A stretch of DNA of 64,000 nucleotides from NCBI GenBank assembly GCA_913020445.1, contig CAJWAR010000003.1:1-64000 (forward strand), read 5' to 3'. This document shows, piece by piece, positions 17,178-26,469 of this stretch. A program made the position numbers and the translations under genes. The notes beneath the pieces were generated by a model, which was given only the letters and a program-made list of their open reading frames with translations, was not told the origin of the DNA and did no database searches. Each line of letters opens with the position of its first letter. Positions within the stretch are counted from its first letter, which is position 1. The stretch comes from an uncultured Rhodospirillaceae bacterium. GTDB taxonomy: Bacteria > Pseudomonadota > Alphaproteobacteria > Rhodospirillales > UBA2165.

Positions 17178-17593
17178 CTAGCCGGCGGTGGCATGGCGTC
17201 GAAACAGTCGATCTCTTCATCTATCAACGTGCAGTTTAGGGCGTGGGAGAGGTAGAGATTAACTTGCGGTTTGACGAAGTTGGCATCATCAATCGAGCCG
17301 ACTTTGACGCTTTTGACGCCGGGACGCATGGCGCCGCCGCCGAAAACCTGAGCGCCGCAATTGTCGCAGAATTCCTTGAACATTGCATTGCCGCTATCGG
17401 CAGTATGGTCGAAGCGCTTCGGGCTGCCTTGCAGCAGGGTGATTTGATCTTCTTGATAAAATAAGTTTGTCGCGTAAGCTGCCCCGGTCGCTTTGCGGCA
17501 ATCATCGCAATGGCAATTGGCAATGCGAAACGGTTCACCTTCGATTTCGTAGCGAATTCCGCCACACAAACATCCACCGGTAATTTTCGCCAT
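17174..17593 (-). CDS. GFA (CENP-V/Gfa-like) zinc-binding protein
   Basis: A 139-residue protein with the GFA zinc-site cysteines: GGCLCGGIRYE (residues 6-16, two Cys), NCHCDDCRKATG (27-38, CxCxxC) and EFCDNCGAQVF (about 96-106, CxxC). This arrangement defines the glutathione-dependent formaldehyde-activating fold. Many members are uncharacterised, and few have proven glutathione or formaldehyde activity. It is convergent with the SDR gene, so the pairing does not imply a common pathway. Confidence 0.92.
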   Translation of the reverse strand: MAKITGGCLCGGIRYEIEGEPFRIANCHCDDCRKATGAAYATNLFYQEDQITLLQGSPKRFDHTADSGNAMFKEFCDNCGAQVFGGGAMRPGVKSVKVGSIDDANFVKPQVNLYLSHALNCTLIDEEIDCFDAMPPPAS

Positions 17594-17694
17594 TTGGAAC
17601 TCCTTAAACCATATGTATCGATCTGCTTAAATCGTGCTGCTAGTATAGAAACTTATGATGTCCCGACCTTCAATACTTAATATGGAAATCAGCT

Positions 17695-19062
17695 TTGAAC
17701 CCTGAACGGCTTACTTTCTCCGCCTGGATTTATCTGAGCATTTGTGTGGTCGCGATTATCGACGCATTTATGCCGGAAGTCGTCCTGAAATTAGCGTCGG
17801 CTGTTCTGATAGTTCTCTATCTCGCGCTGCAAATTCGCTGGGTGCCCCTTAAGCAAGGCCTCGCTGGTCTGGTGTTAATTGGCATTGGCTCGCTCGCCGC
17901 CTGGCTGTCAGACGTGTGGCTGGAAACGCTGATAGATGGGTTGGCGCGATCACGTATTTTTCTGCTGCTGTTTTTTGCGGTTGCCTGGCTGCAATATCCG
18001 GTGGGCGAAAGCTCGACCCTCAAATCGGTTCGCGAAGCCATCCTCAATCAACCGCCCGGCAAGCGCTTCCTAGTACTATCCTTTGGCGTGCATATGCTGG
18101 GGGCGATATTGAATGTCGCCGCTGTCGGATTGTTGTCGCCAATTTTTAAAATCCAGTCTGATCCATTGCTGCTGCGGCGGCTGAGCCTGGCCGTCATGCA
18201 TGGTTTTACCAGCGCCTCGGCGTGGTCGCCATTCTATATCGGCATGATCGTCGTGTTGGTGGCGATCCCCAGCCTGACCTGGCAGGACGTTGCTCTACAA
18301 GGAATGGCATTAGCGCCGATCATGATACTGGGTGGTTGGTTGTTTGATCGGCTGCGCTATCGGCAAAAACGATCTTTCAGCGACGCTACAGTTTCGCCAG
18401 CTAAGCCTGAGGTGAGAATTGGCAAAACAGTGTTATTGCTGGCGTCTTTAATTGCGCTGGTCTTTTTGGTCTTTAAATTTTCTGGCGTAAATATTGCGGT
18501 GGCGCTCGGTATGGTGTGCCCGCCTTATGCCTTAATTTGGTATATAACCCAAGGCGAACGCCAAGCCGATAAGGGGCAGCGCTTTGCATCGCTCTGTCAT
18601 CGAGTCGTCTCAGGATTGCCGAGTTTGCGCAATGAAACGCTGATGTTTGTCGCTGCCAATGTTTTTGGCATTGGTATCGCCAGCGCAATCCCGGCAGAAA
18701 ATTTAGCTGACCTGTTTGATTTATATGTTCCCATCATAGATTTGCGCATTGTCAGCCTCGCGGCACTTTTTCTCGGTTGTGGGTTTATTGGACTGCATCC
18801 GGTTGTGGTGGTTTTAACATTAGGGGCGATCCTAACACCGGAAATTATTGGCTTGCGCGATTGGGTCCTTGGAATGGTGTTTTTGGGCTGTTGGGGGCTC
18901 AGTACGATGGTGTCACCTTACTCCGGTACGACGCTCATAATGTCGAGATTTACCGGCATACCGTCCCACGTGATCGGCTGGCGATGGGCACCCTATTCAG
19001 TGCTTTTTAATGCCATATTGATGCTCGCTTTTATCATTGTTTTGCGTCACGCCACACTGTAG
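17695..19062 (+). CDS. Polytopic membrane protein, possible transporter
   Basis: A 455-residue protein with about 11-12 hydrophobic segments and a cytoplasmic Arg/Lys-rich loop near residue 220 (RLRYRQKRSF). Two glycine/serine-rich helix breaks look like paired transport signatures: HGFTSASAWSPFYIGMIV (about 167-184) in the first half and STMVSPYSGTTLIMSRFTG (about 403-421) in the second. This two-fold pseudosymmetry recalls the ArsB/NhaD/SLC13-like ion transporter superfamily, but I cannot name the family. The start is a TTG with GGAAATCAGC upstream; the ATG just before it is in a different frame and is closed by a stop. The substrate is unknown. Confidence 0.7.
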   Translation: MNPERLTFSAWIYLSICVVAIIDAFMPEVVLKLASAVLIVLYLALQIRWVPLKQGLAGLVLIGIGSLAAWLSDVWLETLIDGLARSRIFLLLFFAVAWLQYPVGESSTLKSVREAILNQPPGKRFLVLSFGVHMLGAILNVAAVGLLSPIFKIQSDPLLLRRLSLAVMHGFTSASAWSPFYIGMIVVLVAIPSLTWQDVALQGMALAPIMILGGWLFDRLRYRQKRSFSDATVSPAKPEVRIGKTVLLLASLIALVFLVFKFSGVNIAVALGMVCPPYALIWYITQGERQADKGQRFASLCHRVVSGLPSLRNETLMFVAANVFGIGIASAIPAENLADLFDLYVPIIDLRIVSLAALFLGCGFIGLHPVVVVLTLGAILTPEIIGLRDWVLGMVFLGCWGLSTMVSPYSGTTLIMSRFTGIPSHVIGWRWAPYSVLFNAILMLAFIIVLRHATL

Positions 19063-19168
19063 TCCACCTGTATTAGCCGCGCTCCTTTGCTTTCTAAATC
19101 TAGTTGAGTTAGAGTTAATGAGACGACGCGAATAAGCGTTGCATACGTTCAAAATGGGGAGATTATCT

Positions 19169-20734
19169 ATGCATAAATTCATGAAATATTGTGCTGTGGT
19201 GAAGCTGTTTGGCTTGGCTGCGGGTGTTATTGCTTTGGTAGGGTTAACGGCGAATACTGCCTCTGCCCACCATCCGGCAGGTAAAGGCGGCCGGTTGGTT
19301 GTTGGTGTTCAGCAAGACATCACCGGCTTCGATCCGATTAAGGCGATTAGTTTCGCGAGCTCACGCTTGCAGGTTCTATCAGCAGTTTATGAGCGTCTGT
19401 TTGATGTCGATGGTAATGGTAAAATCCAGCCGCTCCAGGCGGTATCGGCAACGCCTAGTGATGATTTTAAAAAATGGCGGATCAAATTGCGCCAAGGCAT
19501 GAAATTCTCCAATGGAGAAGAATTCACCTCCGAAGCGCTTACCGTTCATTGGGACCGCTTGATAAAAAGCCGGTGGAAAGGCCGCTATACGGGCCGCTTG
19601 ATGGGTGTGCCGCTGATCAAAGTGGCTGCTATCGATAAATACACCGTCGATTTTATCTTTAAAAAACCGCATGCCGGTTTCTTGAACGTTTTGGCTGCAC
19701 CGAACAATGCGTGGTGGGTATAGGCACCAGGTCACACCAAAAAGAACGGCAAAAAACCAAGCTACAACTCGACACCGATTGGTGCCGGACCCTATATGGT
19801 TAAGGAATGGAAAGATGGTGTCGGCGTCACCATGGTGCGCAATCCAAATTACTGGAACCCCAAAGCGCAGCACGTTGATGAAATTTTTTACATGGTCATA
19901 TCTAATGAACCAGCTCGCTTCAAAGCATTGCAGGCCGGTACGGTGGATGTCATGTACATCACCCGTGGTTATTTTGGCGAGATTAAAAAAGACGCGAATT
20001 TGAAAGTTATCACCGGACCTCGCGGCAATGCGGGATTCTTGGTGTCTTTTAATAACTCAAAGCCACCGTTTAATGACCTTCGGGTTCGTAAAGCTCTGGC
20101 ACATGCGATTGATCGCCGCGCGCTAACCCGTGTTGGCGGTTCCGAGCGGGAGCCATCAAACGATTGGTACGGTAAAGGACATCCGTGGGAGTGCAAAAAC
20201 GTTAAGTGGCCGGAATACAATCCGGCAAAAGCTAAAGCGCTCTTGAAAGACTATGGCAAACCGATCAAAGCGGTTTTGAACCACTTCCCGGTTACCCATG
20301 TCGGGCGCTCTGCCGAAGCTGTTGCTGTAATGTGGCGGAAAGTAGGCGTTCAGGCGACGGCCAAAAAAGGCGGCCGGGGTCCGGCCTATTTACGGCCATT
20401 GCTGACCGGTAAGTTTGATCTCTTTACCTTTGTTGGCGGATTAACACCTGATCCTGCGCTTGTTGCTGCCTACTACCACTCCAAACACCCAAGCAACAAG
20501 ATGTTCAAAATCAAGGATCCAAAAGTAGATGCCGCACTCATCAAGCTTGGCAACGCACGGGGTAAGGCCGCGCGTCATGCCGCCAGCTGTGAATATCAGC
20601 AATTGCTCGTTGATCAGCAGCGCTATATTGGCTGGGATGTGTTGAGCGAAAACGTCGCCTATCGCACGCATGTCAAAGGTGTCGTTAGGCCGTTCTCAAC
20701 GGTTTACGATCCGCACAAATACGCAGTTAAATAA
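19169..20734 (+). pseudogene. ABC peptide/nickel-type solute-binding protein (SBP_bac_5) interrupted by an in-frame TAG
   Basis: Two segments in the same frame, 19169-19720 and 19724-20734, join across a single TAG (19721-19723). Together they make a family-5 binding protein of about 520 residues, the normal length. Before the stop are a signal peptide ending NTASA and the family motifs RLVVGVQQDITGFDPIKA and SNGEEFTSEAL. After it come TPIGAGPYMVKEW, RNPNYWNPKAQHVDEI and FNDLRVRKALAHAIDRRAL. The stop sits between WWV and APGHTK, where W or Q would fit by one base change. The ATG at 19169 has GGGGAG seven bases upstream. No permease or ATPase gene is adjacent. It is either a recent pseudogene, a sequencing error, or read through. 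Confidence 0.85.
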
Positions 20735-20751
20735 GACGCCTATTTTGAAGG

Positions 20752-20780
20752 AAGCCGGTCTCTTCGGGGACCGGCTTTTT
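20752..20780 (+). terminator. Rho-independent terminator after the binding-protein gene
   Basis: AAGCCGGTC (20752-20760) pairs perfectly with GACCGGCTT (20769-20777) around a TCTTCGGG loop and ends in five T. It starts 18 bases after the stop of the binding-protein reading frame, showing that the interrupted gene retains an intact transcript end. Confidence 0.85.
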
Positions 20781-20929
20781 GGAGTTTAGCCGCCGCTAAT
20801 ATAACAAACAATTGATGACTGATGCCATCGGTCGCGAGTAGATGCCGCCGGGGAAATCGGTTATCTTTTGGCGCGAAATAAAAACAACCTAAAATACTAC
20901 TTCAGCCTCAGAACATGGGAGACTTAAAC

Positions 20930-21814
20930 ATGGAACGCAAAACTGCGGAAGATTTTGATCAAGAACTATTGGATTTATATGACGAATATTGCCATGGCAT
21001 AATTGAGCGCCGGGAATTTCTTGTTAAAGCGGGTAAATTCGCCATCGGCGGCGTTACGGCGGCGACACTATTGGAAACCTTATCGCCAAATTATGCGTTG
21101 GCAAAACAAGTCGACGAAAACGATTCCCGGATCAAGGGGGCGATGATTGAATACAATTCACCCAATGGTCACGGCAAAGTAAAGGGCTATCTCGTGCGCC
21201 CAGCAGGTGGCGGCAAGCGCGGTGGCGTGGTTGTGGTGCATGAAAATCGTGGGCTCAATCCTTATATCGCCGATGTCGCCCGCCGGGTTGCGGTTGCCGG
21301 GTTTACCGCCTTGGCGCCGGATGGGCTGACGCCGCTTGGTGGTTATCCTGGAACCGACGAAGAAGGCAAGAAAATGCAACGCACGCTTAATAAAGGTAAG
21401 TTGTTGCAAGACTTTTTTGCCGCCTACGAGCACCTCAAGGCAGATGGTAATTCAAATGGCAAAGTTGGCGTCACTGGTTTCTGTTATGGCGGCGGCGTCG
21501 CCAATGCCATGGCGGTGAAATTTCCTGACCTTGCCGCGGCAGCACCCTATTATGGCCGCCAGCCAAAAGCCGCCGACGTGCCAAATATTAAAGCACCCTT
21601 ATTGCTGCATTATGGCGCGCTGGATAAGCGGATCAACAAAGGCTGGCCCGCCTATGAGGCGGCCCTAAAAGCCAATAATAAGAAATATACGGCTCATATC
21701 TATGAAGGTGCCAATCACGGCTTCCATAACGATACGACACCGCGCTACAAAGAAGATGCGGCAAAACTTTCGTGGTCGCGCACCGTCGACTTTTTTAAGG
21801 CAAATCTTACTTAG
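20930..21814 (+). CDS. Exported dienelactone hydrolase-family protein (Tat-type signal)
   Basis: A 294-residue alpha/beta hydrolase. After about 25 residues comes a twin-arginine motif, [10 protein letters not shown] (residues 26-35), a hydrophobic stretch and a likely cleavage near YALA, so it is probably exported folded. The catalytic triad of the dienelactone hydrolase family is visible: Cys in GFCYGGG, Asp in GALDKR and His in GANHGFHND. The ATG at 20930 has GGGAGA at good spacing, while the upstream in-frame ATG at 20915 overlaps that site. It hydrolyses an ester or lactone in the periplasm; the natural substrate is unknown. It is flanked by hairpins on both sides, so it is a single-gene unit. 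Confidence 0.9.
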   Translation: MERKTAEDFDQELLDLYDEYCHGIIERREFLVKAGKFAIGGVTAATLLETLSPNYALAKQVDENDSRIKGAMIEYNSPNGHGKVKGYLVRPAGGGKRGGVVVVHENRGLNPYIADVARRVAVAGFTALAPDGLTPLGGYPGTDEEGKKMQRTLNKGKLLQDFFAAYEHLKADGNSNGKVGVTGFCYGGGVANAMAVKFPDLAAAAPYYGRQPKAADVPNIKAPLLLHYGALDKRINKGWPAYEAALKANNKKYTAHIYEGANHGFHNDTTPRYKEDAAKLSWSRTVDFFKANLT

Positions 21815-21857
21815 ATAAATTTTGACGAAAGTCGGAAGTAAATACGAACACTGATTA

Positions 21858-21887
21858 ATGCCCGCTTAGTTATCCCTAAGCGGGCAT
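21858..21887 (+). terminator. Hairpin after the dienelactone hydrolase gene
   Basis: ATGCCCGCTTAG (21858-21869) pairs perfectly with CTAAGCGGGCAT (21876-21887) around a short loop. The stem is strong but has no T-run after it, so termination may be weak or need a factor. Confidence 0.6.
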
Positions 21888-21997
21888 CACATTATGAACT
21901 TGGTATTGACCTGACATGGTCATTTGTTTGAAACTCAATAAATCCAATGAAAACAAAACAAACAATTAGTCAACTAACAGAAGGCACGGAGGACAAA

Positions 21998-23005
21998 ATG
22001 GTTTCTTTCTTATCTCGAGGGTTATTTATTGCGGCACTTGCAGGCGTCGTTGGTCTGAGTTGGCCAACGACCAGCTTGGCAGCTGAGACCAAATTAACAT
22101 TGGTTTATCCTTTCCCGAGTTTTTTGGTTTACACAAAAAACTGTATTGCGCTGGCAAACAAAATAAATGCCCGTGGTAAAGGTGTGGTTCAAATTGAAGT
22201 TCTGCCGTTTAATTCGATTAAAATGTTCCAGCAAGCGCCGGCCGTAAGCAAAGGCCGAGTTGATCTTGTTTGCACACCGGCGGCATTTTATGCCAGGGCA
22301 ATTCCCGAAAACGAAGCCATCTCAACCGCCAGCTCAACGCCGATGCAGGCGCGCGCTGCAGGTGGCTATGATATTATTGACGGGCTTCACCAAAAGCACT
22401 TCAATTTAAAATATCTTGGCTGGACTTCCGGCGGTGGCAAGTTTCGTATCTATATGAAAAATGCGCCGAAGTTTAACGCCCAAGGACTACCCGATTTTTC
22501 CGGTGTAAAAATGCGGGATAACCCGATTTATGGTGCTTTCTTGCGAGCTCTCAAAGCATCAACCCACAATATTCCCTCGACTGCCGCCTATGGCGCTTTA
22601 GAAAAAGGCGTGATCGACGCAAGCCCCTGGGCGACCAACGGCCTCAAAGGTTTGAAATGGGATAAATTTCTGCGCCATGCCGTTGAACCGGATTTCTACC
22701 AAACGGATATTGGCTGGGCGATGAATTTGGCAAAATGGAACGGGTTGAGCGCTAAGGCAAAAAGCCTTCTTAATTCAACTATGATTGAACAGGAAAAAAT
22801 AAATACCGCTCAATTGTCTGCCTTGGGCGTCAAAGAAAAAGCCACATTGAAGAAAGAGGGTATGAAGTTCTATTCTGTGCCAAATGGCAAAACCTATTTG
22901 AAAATGGCGGTGGATTCCGCTTATGCCCGGGTGATGGGGCGGCTTAAGAAATCCGGTCGCGATTCATCACATATGGCTAAGCTGCGTGCGGCTTATCAAC
23001 AATAA
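21998..23005 (+). CDS. dctP: TRAP transporter periplasmic binding protein, DctP family
   Basis: A 335-residue protein with a signal peptide (GLFIAALAGVVGLSW, cleaved near SLAA). The mature protein has the DctP fold signatures: VQIEVLPFNSIKM, a long central region with GVKMRDNPIYGAFLRAL carrying the conserved Arg that binds the substrate carboxylate, and YGALEKGVIDAS. The ATG at 21998 has a strong GGAGG, whereas the in-frame ATG at 21947 does not. It captures an organic acid in the periplasm for the DctQM membrane pair encoded next. A stable hairpin between this gene and dctQ probably raises its relative expression. Confidence 0.9.
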   Translation: MVSFLSRGLFIAALAGVVGLSWPTTSLAAETKLTLVYPFPSFLVYTKNCIALANKINARGKGVVQIEVLPFNSIKMFQQAPAVSKGRVDLVCTPAAFYARAIPENEAISTASSTPMQARAAGGYDIIDGLHQKHFNLKYLGWTSGGGKFRIYMKNAPKFNAQGLPDFSGVKMRDNPIYGAFLRALKASTHNIPSTAAYGALEKGVIDASPWATNGLKGLKWDKFLRHAVEPDFYQTDIGWAMNLAKWNGLSAKAKSLLNSTMIEQEKINTAQLSALGVKEKATLKKEGMKFYSVPNGKTYLKMAVDSAYARVMGRLKKSGRDSSHMAKLRAAYQQ

Positions 23006-23024
23006 AGTAGAGTAAAGAAGTCAA

Positions 23025-23080
23025 AGCCAGCGGCGGCCCAGAAAAAGCTTGATAATAAGTCTGGGCTGCCGCTTCCGGCT
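23025..23080 (+). other. Intra-operon hairpin between dctP and dctQ
   Basis: AGCGGCGGCCCAGA (23029-23042) pairs with TCTGGGCTGCCGCT (23060-23073) with one G-U, and outer AGCC/GGCT bases extend it. No T-run follows. As at 3012-3042 in the other transporter operon, it lies exactly between a binding-protein gene and its membrane partner. It is best read as an mRNA-stabilising or attenuating element. Confidence 0.6.
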
Positions 23081-23086
23081 ATTCTA

Positions 23087-23662
23087 ATGATGCAATCGCT
23101 TAAAATAATTGCCCGAATTTGGGAACGTCTGCTGTGGTTGATGATGGCAGCGGCGTCCGTCTATGTCGGACTTATCATGGTCGCCATCATCTACATCACG
23201 ACTTTCCGGTTTTTCGGCGCAACCTATAATCTCTATACCACGACCTTCATCGAATATGGCTTCGTCTATGTCATGTTCTTAGGCTCACCCTGGCTGGTGC
23301 GTAATCGCGGTCATGTTTTTATTGAAATGCTCACCGCTGCGGTATCGCCGCGTATTCGCGATTATCTATCTCGTTTAATCTGTTTGATAGCAACAATCGT
23401 GTGTTTCATCTGGGCGTGGTATACGTGGCAACTTTTTATCGAACGCTGGGATGACATCATGGCCTTCGATGAGTTGCGCGCTCAGCTTGATATTCGGCTT
23501 TGGGTCACCACCATCGCATTTCCCTTTGGCTTTTTCATGATGGGTGTGGAATTCCTGCGCTTTGTGTTTGTTGCGGAAACCATGCATATGGGGCTCGCCG
23601 GGGTTGCCAGTGACCGGGTCGAACTGGAAGAGACCAAACGCTCCCTCGAAGGCGATTTTTAA
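23087..23662 (+). CDS. dctQ: TRAP transporter small membrane subunit, DctQ family
   Basis: A 191-residue protein with four membrane segments (about residues 15-40, 52-70, 92-115 and 138-160), the DctQ topology. Typical features are LGSPWLVRNRGHVFIEML after the second helix and RLICLIATIVCFIWAWYTW in the third. It is the small partner of DctM in the inner membrane. Its stop overlaps the dctM start (TAATG), showing coupled translation. A second ATG lies three bases downstream and would be equally acceptable. Confidence 0.92.
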   Translation: MMQSLKIIARIWERLLWLMMAAASVYVGLIMVAIIYITTFRFFGATYNLYTTTFIEYGFVYVMFLGSPWLVRNRGHVFIEMLTAAVSPRIRDYLSRLICLIATIVCFIWAWYTWQLFIERWDDIMAFDELRAQLDIRLWVTTIAFPFGFFMMGVEFLRFVFVAETMHMGLAGVASDRVELEETKRSLEGDF

Positions 23663-25068
23663 TGGAGTGGTATTGGATACTCATCGCCCTTTTGGGCTCA
23701 ACACTGGCGCTGATGTTCATTGGCTTTCCCGTCGGCATTGCTTTTATTCTCGTTAACACCGTCGCGGCGTTTATGCTTTTTGGCCGATTTGGCAGTATCG
23801 ACGCCAATATGGAAGCCGGCATATTTCAGCTCACCGATAACGCTTTCGCCAATATGTCAATTTTCGCCATTGTGCCCATTCCGATGTTTTTACTTATGGG
23901 AGAGCTGTTTTTTCATACCGGGCTCGCCAATCGAATGTTCAATGCCGTCGAGAACTTGATGGGCAGCACCCCGGCACGGCTATCTTACGTTACCGTCGCG
24001 GGCGGGACCGCCTTTGCGACACTTTCCGGTTCGTCGATGGGCTCGACCGCGTTGCTGGGTACTTTGATGGTGCCGGAAATGACTAAGCGGGGGTACAAAA
24101 AAAGCATGTCGATTGGTCCAATATTAGGGACCGGCGGGCTGGCGATGCTGATCCCACCCTCGGCTTTGGCCGTCTTGCTGGGTACCCTCGCCGAGATCGA
24201 CATCGGCAGATTGCTGATCGGCGGCATCGTGCCGGGGTTAATATTAGCGACCATGTATGCAATTTATATTTTTCTGCGGGCGACTTACGATCCGTCGGTA
24301 GCCCCCGTTTATGAGGTCGAATATATTCCGTGGTCAGCGCGTTTTTGGCTGTTTTTGACTGACGTGGTGCCGATGATTTCAATTATCGTCATGGTTATTT
24401 TGTTGATCATGTTCGGTGTGGCGACGCCGTCGGAATCGGCAGCCTATGGTTCGCTTGGTGTGATTGTGCTCTCAATTTTATACTTGTGGGTGGTGCCGTT
24501 ATTGACTGGTGACCGCGATCAAGCTCGCAATTTCTGGCCAAAATTTGCCGATTCACTGTGGAAATCAATGTGGGGGGCCGCCCGGGTGACCATCATCGCC
24601 CTGATGATCCTTTTCGGCTCTAGTCTGTTTTCGAATGTGCTAGCAGCATCCGGCGCCAGTGTCGCCCTTATCGAATGGGTTACGAGTTTTGATGTTTCCG
24701 GCTTCGTCATGCTGCTGATTATGTTTGGTATACTTTTATTGCTTGGCATGTTTATGGATCAGTTGGCAATGATGCTGCTGACCGTGCCGATATTTTTCCC
24801 GATTATAAATGGTTTCGAATTTGGCATGCCAGCTAACCAACAGGTTATTTGGTTTGCCGTGATTATGCTGCTGGCCATGGAGATCAGCTTCACCACGCCG
24901 CCCTTTGGCTTGCTGCTATTTGTTATGCAAGGCGTCGCCCCGCCGGGAACCAAATTCAGCGAGATTTGTCTGGCTGCCATTCCGTTTATGGCCTGCGCCA
25001 TGTTCCTGGTCGCCTTAATCATCTTTTATCCGCCTATCGTGACGTGGCTGCCATTCCTTGGTCCTTAG
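23662..25068 (+). CDS. dctM: TRAP transporter large membrane subunit, DctM family
   Basis: A 468-residue protein with 12 or more membrane segments. Signatures include LMFIGFPVGIAFILVN, the AGGTAFATLSGSSMGSTALLGT transport motif (about residues 115-135), IGPILGTGGLAMLIPPSALAV, and the second-half counterpart ending FTTPPFGLLLFVMQGVAPPG. DctM is the Na+-coupled transport channel of TRAP systems. Overlap with dctQ and a 3-base gap to the following oxidoreductase gene place all four in one operon. Substrate unknown. Confidence 0.95.
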   Translation: MEWYWILIALLGSTLALMFIGFPVGIAFILVNTVAAFMLFGRFGSIDANMEAGIFQLTDNAFANMSIFAIVPIPMFLLMGELFFHTGLANRMFNAVENLMGSTPARLSYVTVAGGTAFATLSGSSMGSTALLGTLMVPEMTKRGYKKSMSIGPILGTGGLAMLIPPSALAVLLGTLAEIDIGRLLIGGIVPGLILATMYAIYIFLRATYDPSVAPVYEVEYIPWSARFWLFLTDVVPMISIIVMVILLIMFGVATPSESAAYGSLGVIVLSILYLWVVPLLTGDRDQARNFWPKFADSLWKSMWGAARVTIIALMILFGSSLFSNVLAASGASVALIEWVTSFDVSGFVMLLIMFGILLLLGMFMDQLAMMLLTVPIFFPIINGFEFGMPANQQVIWFAVIMLLAMEISFTTPPFGLLLFVMQGVAPPGTKFSEICLAAIPFMACAMFLVALIIFYPPIVTWLPFLGP

Positions 25069-25071
25069 CTG

Positions 25072-26469
25072 ATGGCGGTTATACCATCTCAAAATAGTAC
25101 GTTTGATATCACTGTGCCGGTGGCGATTGTCGGTGGTGGTGCGGCTGGAATGGTCGCTGCCCTTTCTGTCGCCGATACCGGGATCACCCCCTTGATCTTG
25201 GAGCGTGATGCGATCCCCAGCGGCAGCACTGGACTGTCTTCGGGGATGGTGCCGGCCTGTGGCTCCAAAATTCAAGCGGCTGAGGGCATCGAAGACAACG
25301 TTAAAATTCTATCCCAAGATATAAGTCAGAAAGCCCACGGTGAGGTTGATATGGCGATGGTTGAAGCGGTGTGTGCCGTCTCCGGTCCGGCGATTGACTG
25401 GCTGGTCGATAGCCATGCCATAGAACTGACCTTGGTCAGCGGGTTCTTATATCCCGGTCACAGCCGATTACGCATGCATGCACCGCCGTCACGGCAAGGG
25501 GTTGATCTTATCGGCGGGCTAACCGTCGCCGCTGAACGCGCCGGAGTTGATGTTATGACCGAAGCTCGGGTGGTTGATCTCTATATCAGTGAGCAGGGCG
25601 ACATTGAGGGTATTGGTATCGAGCGGCCCGACGGCGCCCAAGAGACTATCGGCTGTCAGGCGTTGATCCTGGCCTGCAACGGTTATGGCGGTAATCCTGA
25701 TCTGGTTGCGCGCTATATCCCGGAGATGGCGACGGCGAATTATTTCGGTCATTCGGGTAATCAGGGCGATGCGATTTTATGGGGCGCTGAGTTGGGTGCT
25801 GCCACCAGCTATCTCGGATCGTACCAAGGTCACGGCTCGGTCGCCCATCCCCACGGCATTCTGATCACTTGGGCGCTGATGACGGAAGGCGGTATTTTGG
25901 TCAATGCAGCGGGGCAACGCTTTACCAACGAGCATGAAGGTTATTCCGAGCAGGCGCGCCGCGTGCTGGCTGAACAAGACAGCTTGGCGTGGGACATTTA
26001 TGACCAGCGCCTGCATGAGCTTGGCCTCCAGTTTGAAGATTATGTTCAAGCCGAAAAAATGGGCGCCGTGAAAACAGCAGCGAATATTGAAGAGCTAGCT
26101 AAAGTGCTCGGCCTACCGGAAGTAGCCTTAGCGCAGACTTTGGCGGACTGCCGGCGATATACCAAAGATCCTTCGAGTGACCCTTTAGGCCGGGATTTTT
26201 CAACCAAGCCGCCACTCGAGCCACCTTTTTTTGGTATTAAAGTCACCGGTTCGTTGTTCCATACTCAGGGAGGTTTGACCGTGGACACAGAAGCGCGGGT
26301 TTTACGCCAAGACGGTTCAGCGTTCGGCAATTTATTTGCTGCCGGAGGTGCTGCAGCAGGTCTTTCGGGGCCAGCGGATTGGGGATATTTGTCCGGTAAT
26401 GGCCTGTTAACGGCAGTTGCCCTTGGCCGGATCGCCGGTTTGGCGGCAGCTAAGTTAATTCAAGCTTGA
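25072..26469 (+). CDS. FAD-dependent oxidoreductase (fumarate reductase/ketosteroid dehydrogenase-like)
   Basis: A 465-residue flavoprotein of the FAD-binding-2 family. The N-terminal dinucleotide motif is VAIVGGGAAGMVAALSVAD (residues 15-33), followed by LERDAIPSGSTGLSSGMVPA. FAD contacts at the C-terminal end are FAAGGAAAGLSGPADWGYLSGNG in a standard position (about 425-447). Such enzymes dehydrogenate or reduce C-C double bonds, as in fumarate reductase, urocanate reductase and ketosteroid dehydrogenase. Three bases after dctM, it likely acts on the compound brought in by the TRAP transporter. The last 15 bases overlap the convergent isochorismatase-family gene. Confidence 0.9.
   Translation: MAVIPSQNSTFDITVPVAIVGGGAAGMVAALSVADTGITPLILERDAIPSGSTGLSSGMVPACGSKIQAAEGIEDNVKILSQDISQKAHGEVDMAMVEAVCAVSGPAIDWLVDSHAIELTLVSGFLYPGHSRLRMHAPPSRQGVDLIGGLTVAAERAGVDVMTEARVVDLYISEQGDIEGIGIERPDGAQETIGCQALILACNGYGGNPDLVARYIPEMATANYFGHSGNQGDAILWGAELGAATSYLGSYQGHGSVAHPHGILITWALMTEGGILVNAAGQRFTNEHEGYSEQARRVLAEQDSLAWDIYDQRLHELGLQFEDYVQAEKMGAVKTAANIEELAKVLGLPEVALAQTLADCRRYTKDPSSDPLGRDFSTKPPLEPPFFGIKVTGSLFHTQGGLTVDTEARVLRQDGSAFGNLFAAGGAAAGLSGPADWGYLSGNGLLTAVALGRIAGLAAAKLIQA

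Noticed and set aside
19721-19723. TAG read as pyrrolysine or programmed recoding
   Set aside because: No pyrrolysine genes are seen, the family has no such residue, and a one-base change restores a normal codon.
21907-21922. TGACC/GGTCA inverted repeat upstream of dctP
   Set aside because: Only 5-base arms and no linked regulator gene, so too weak to call.
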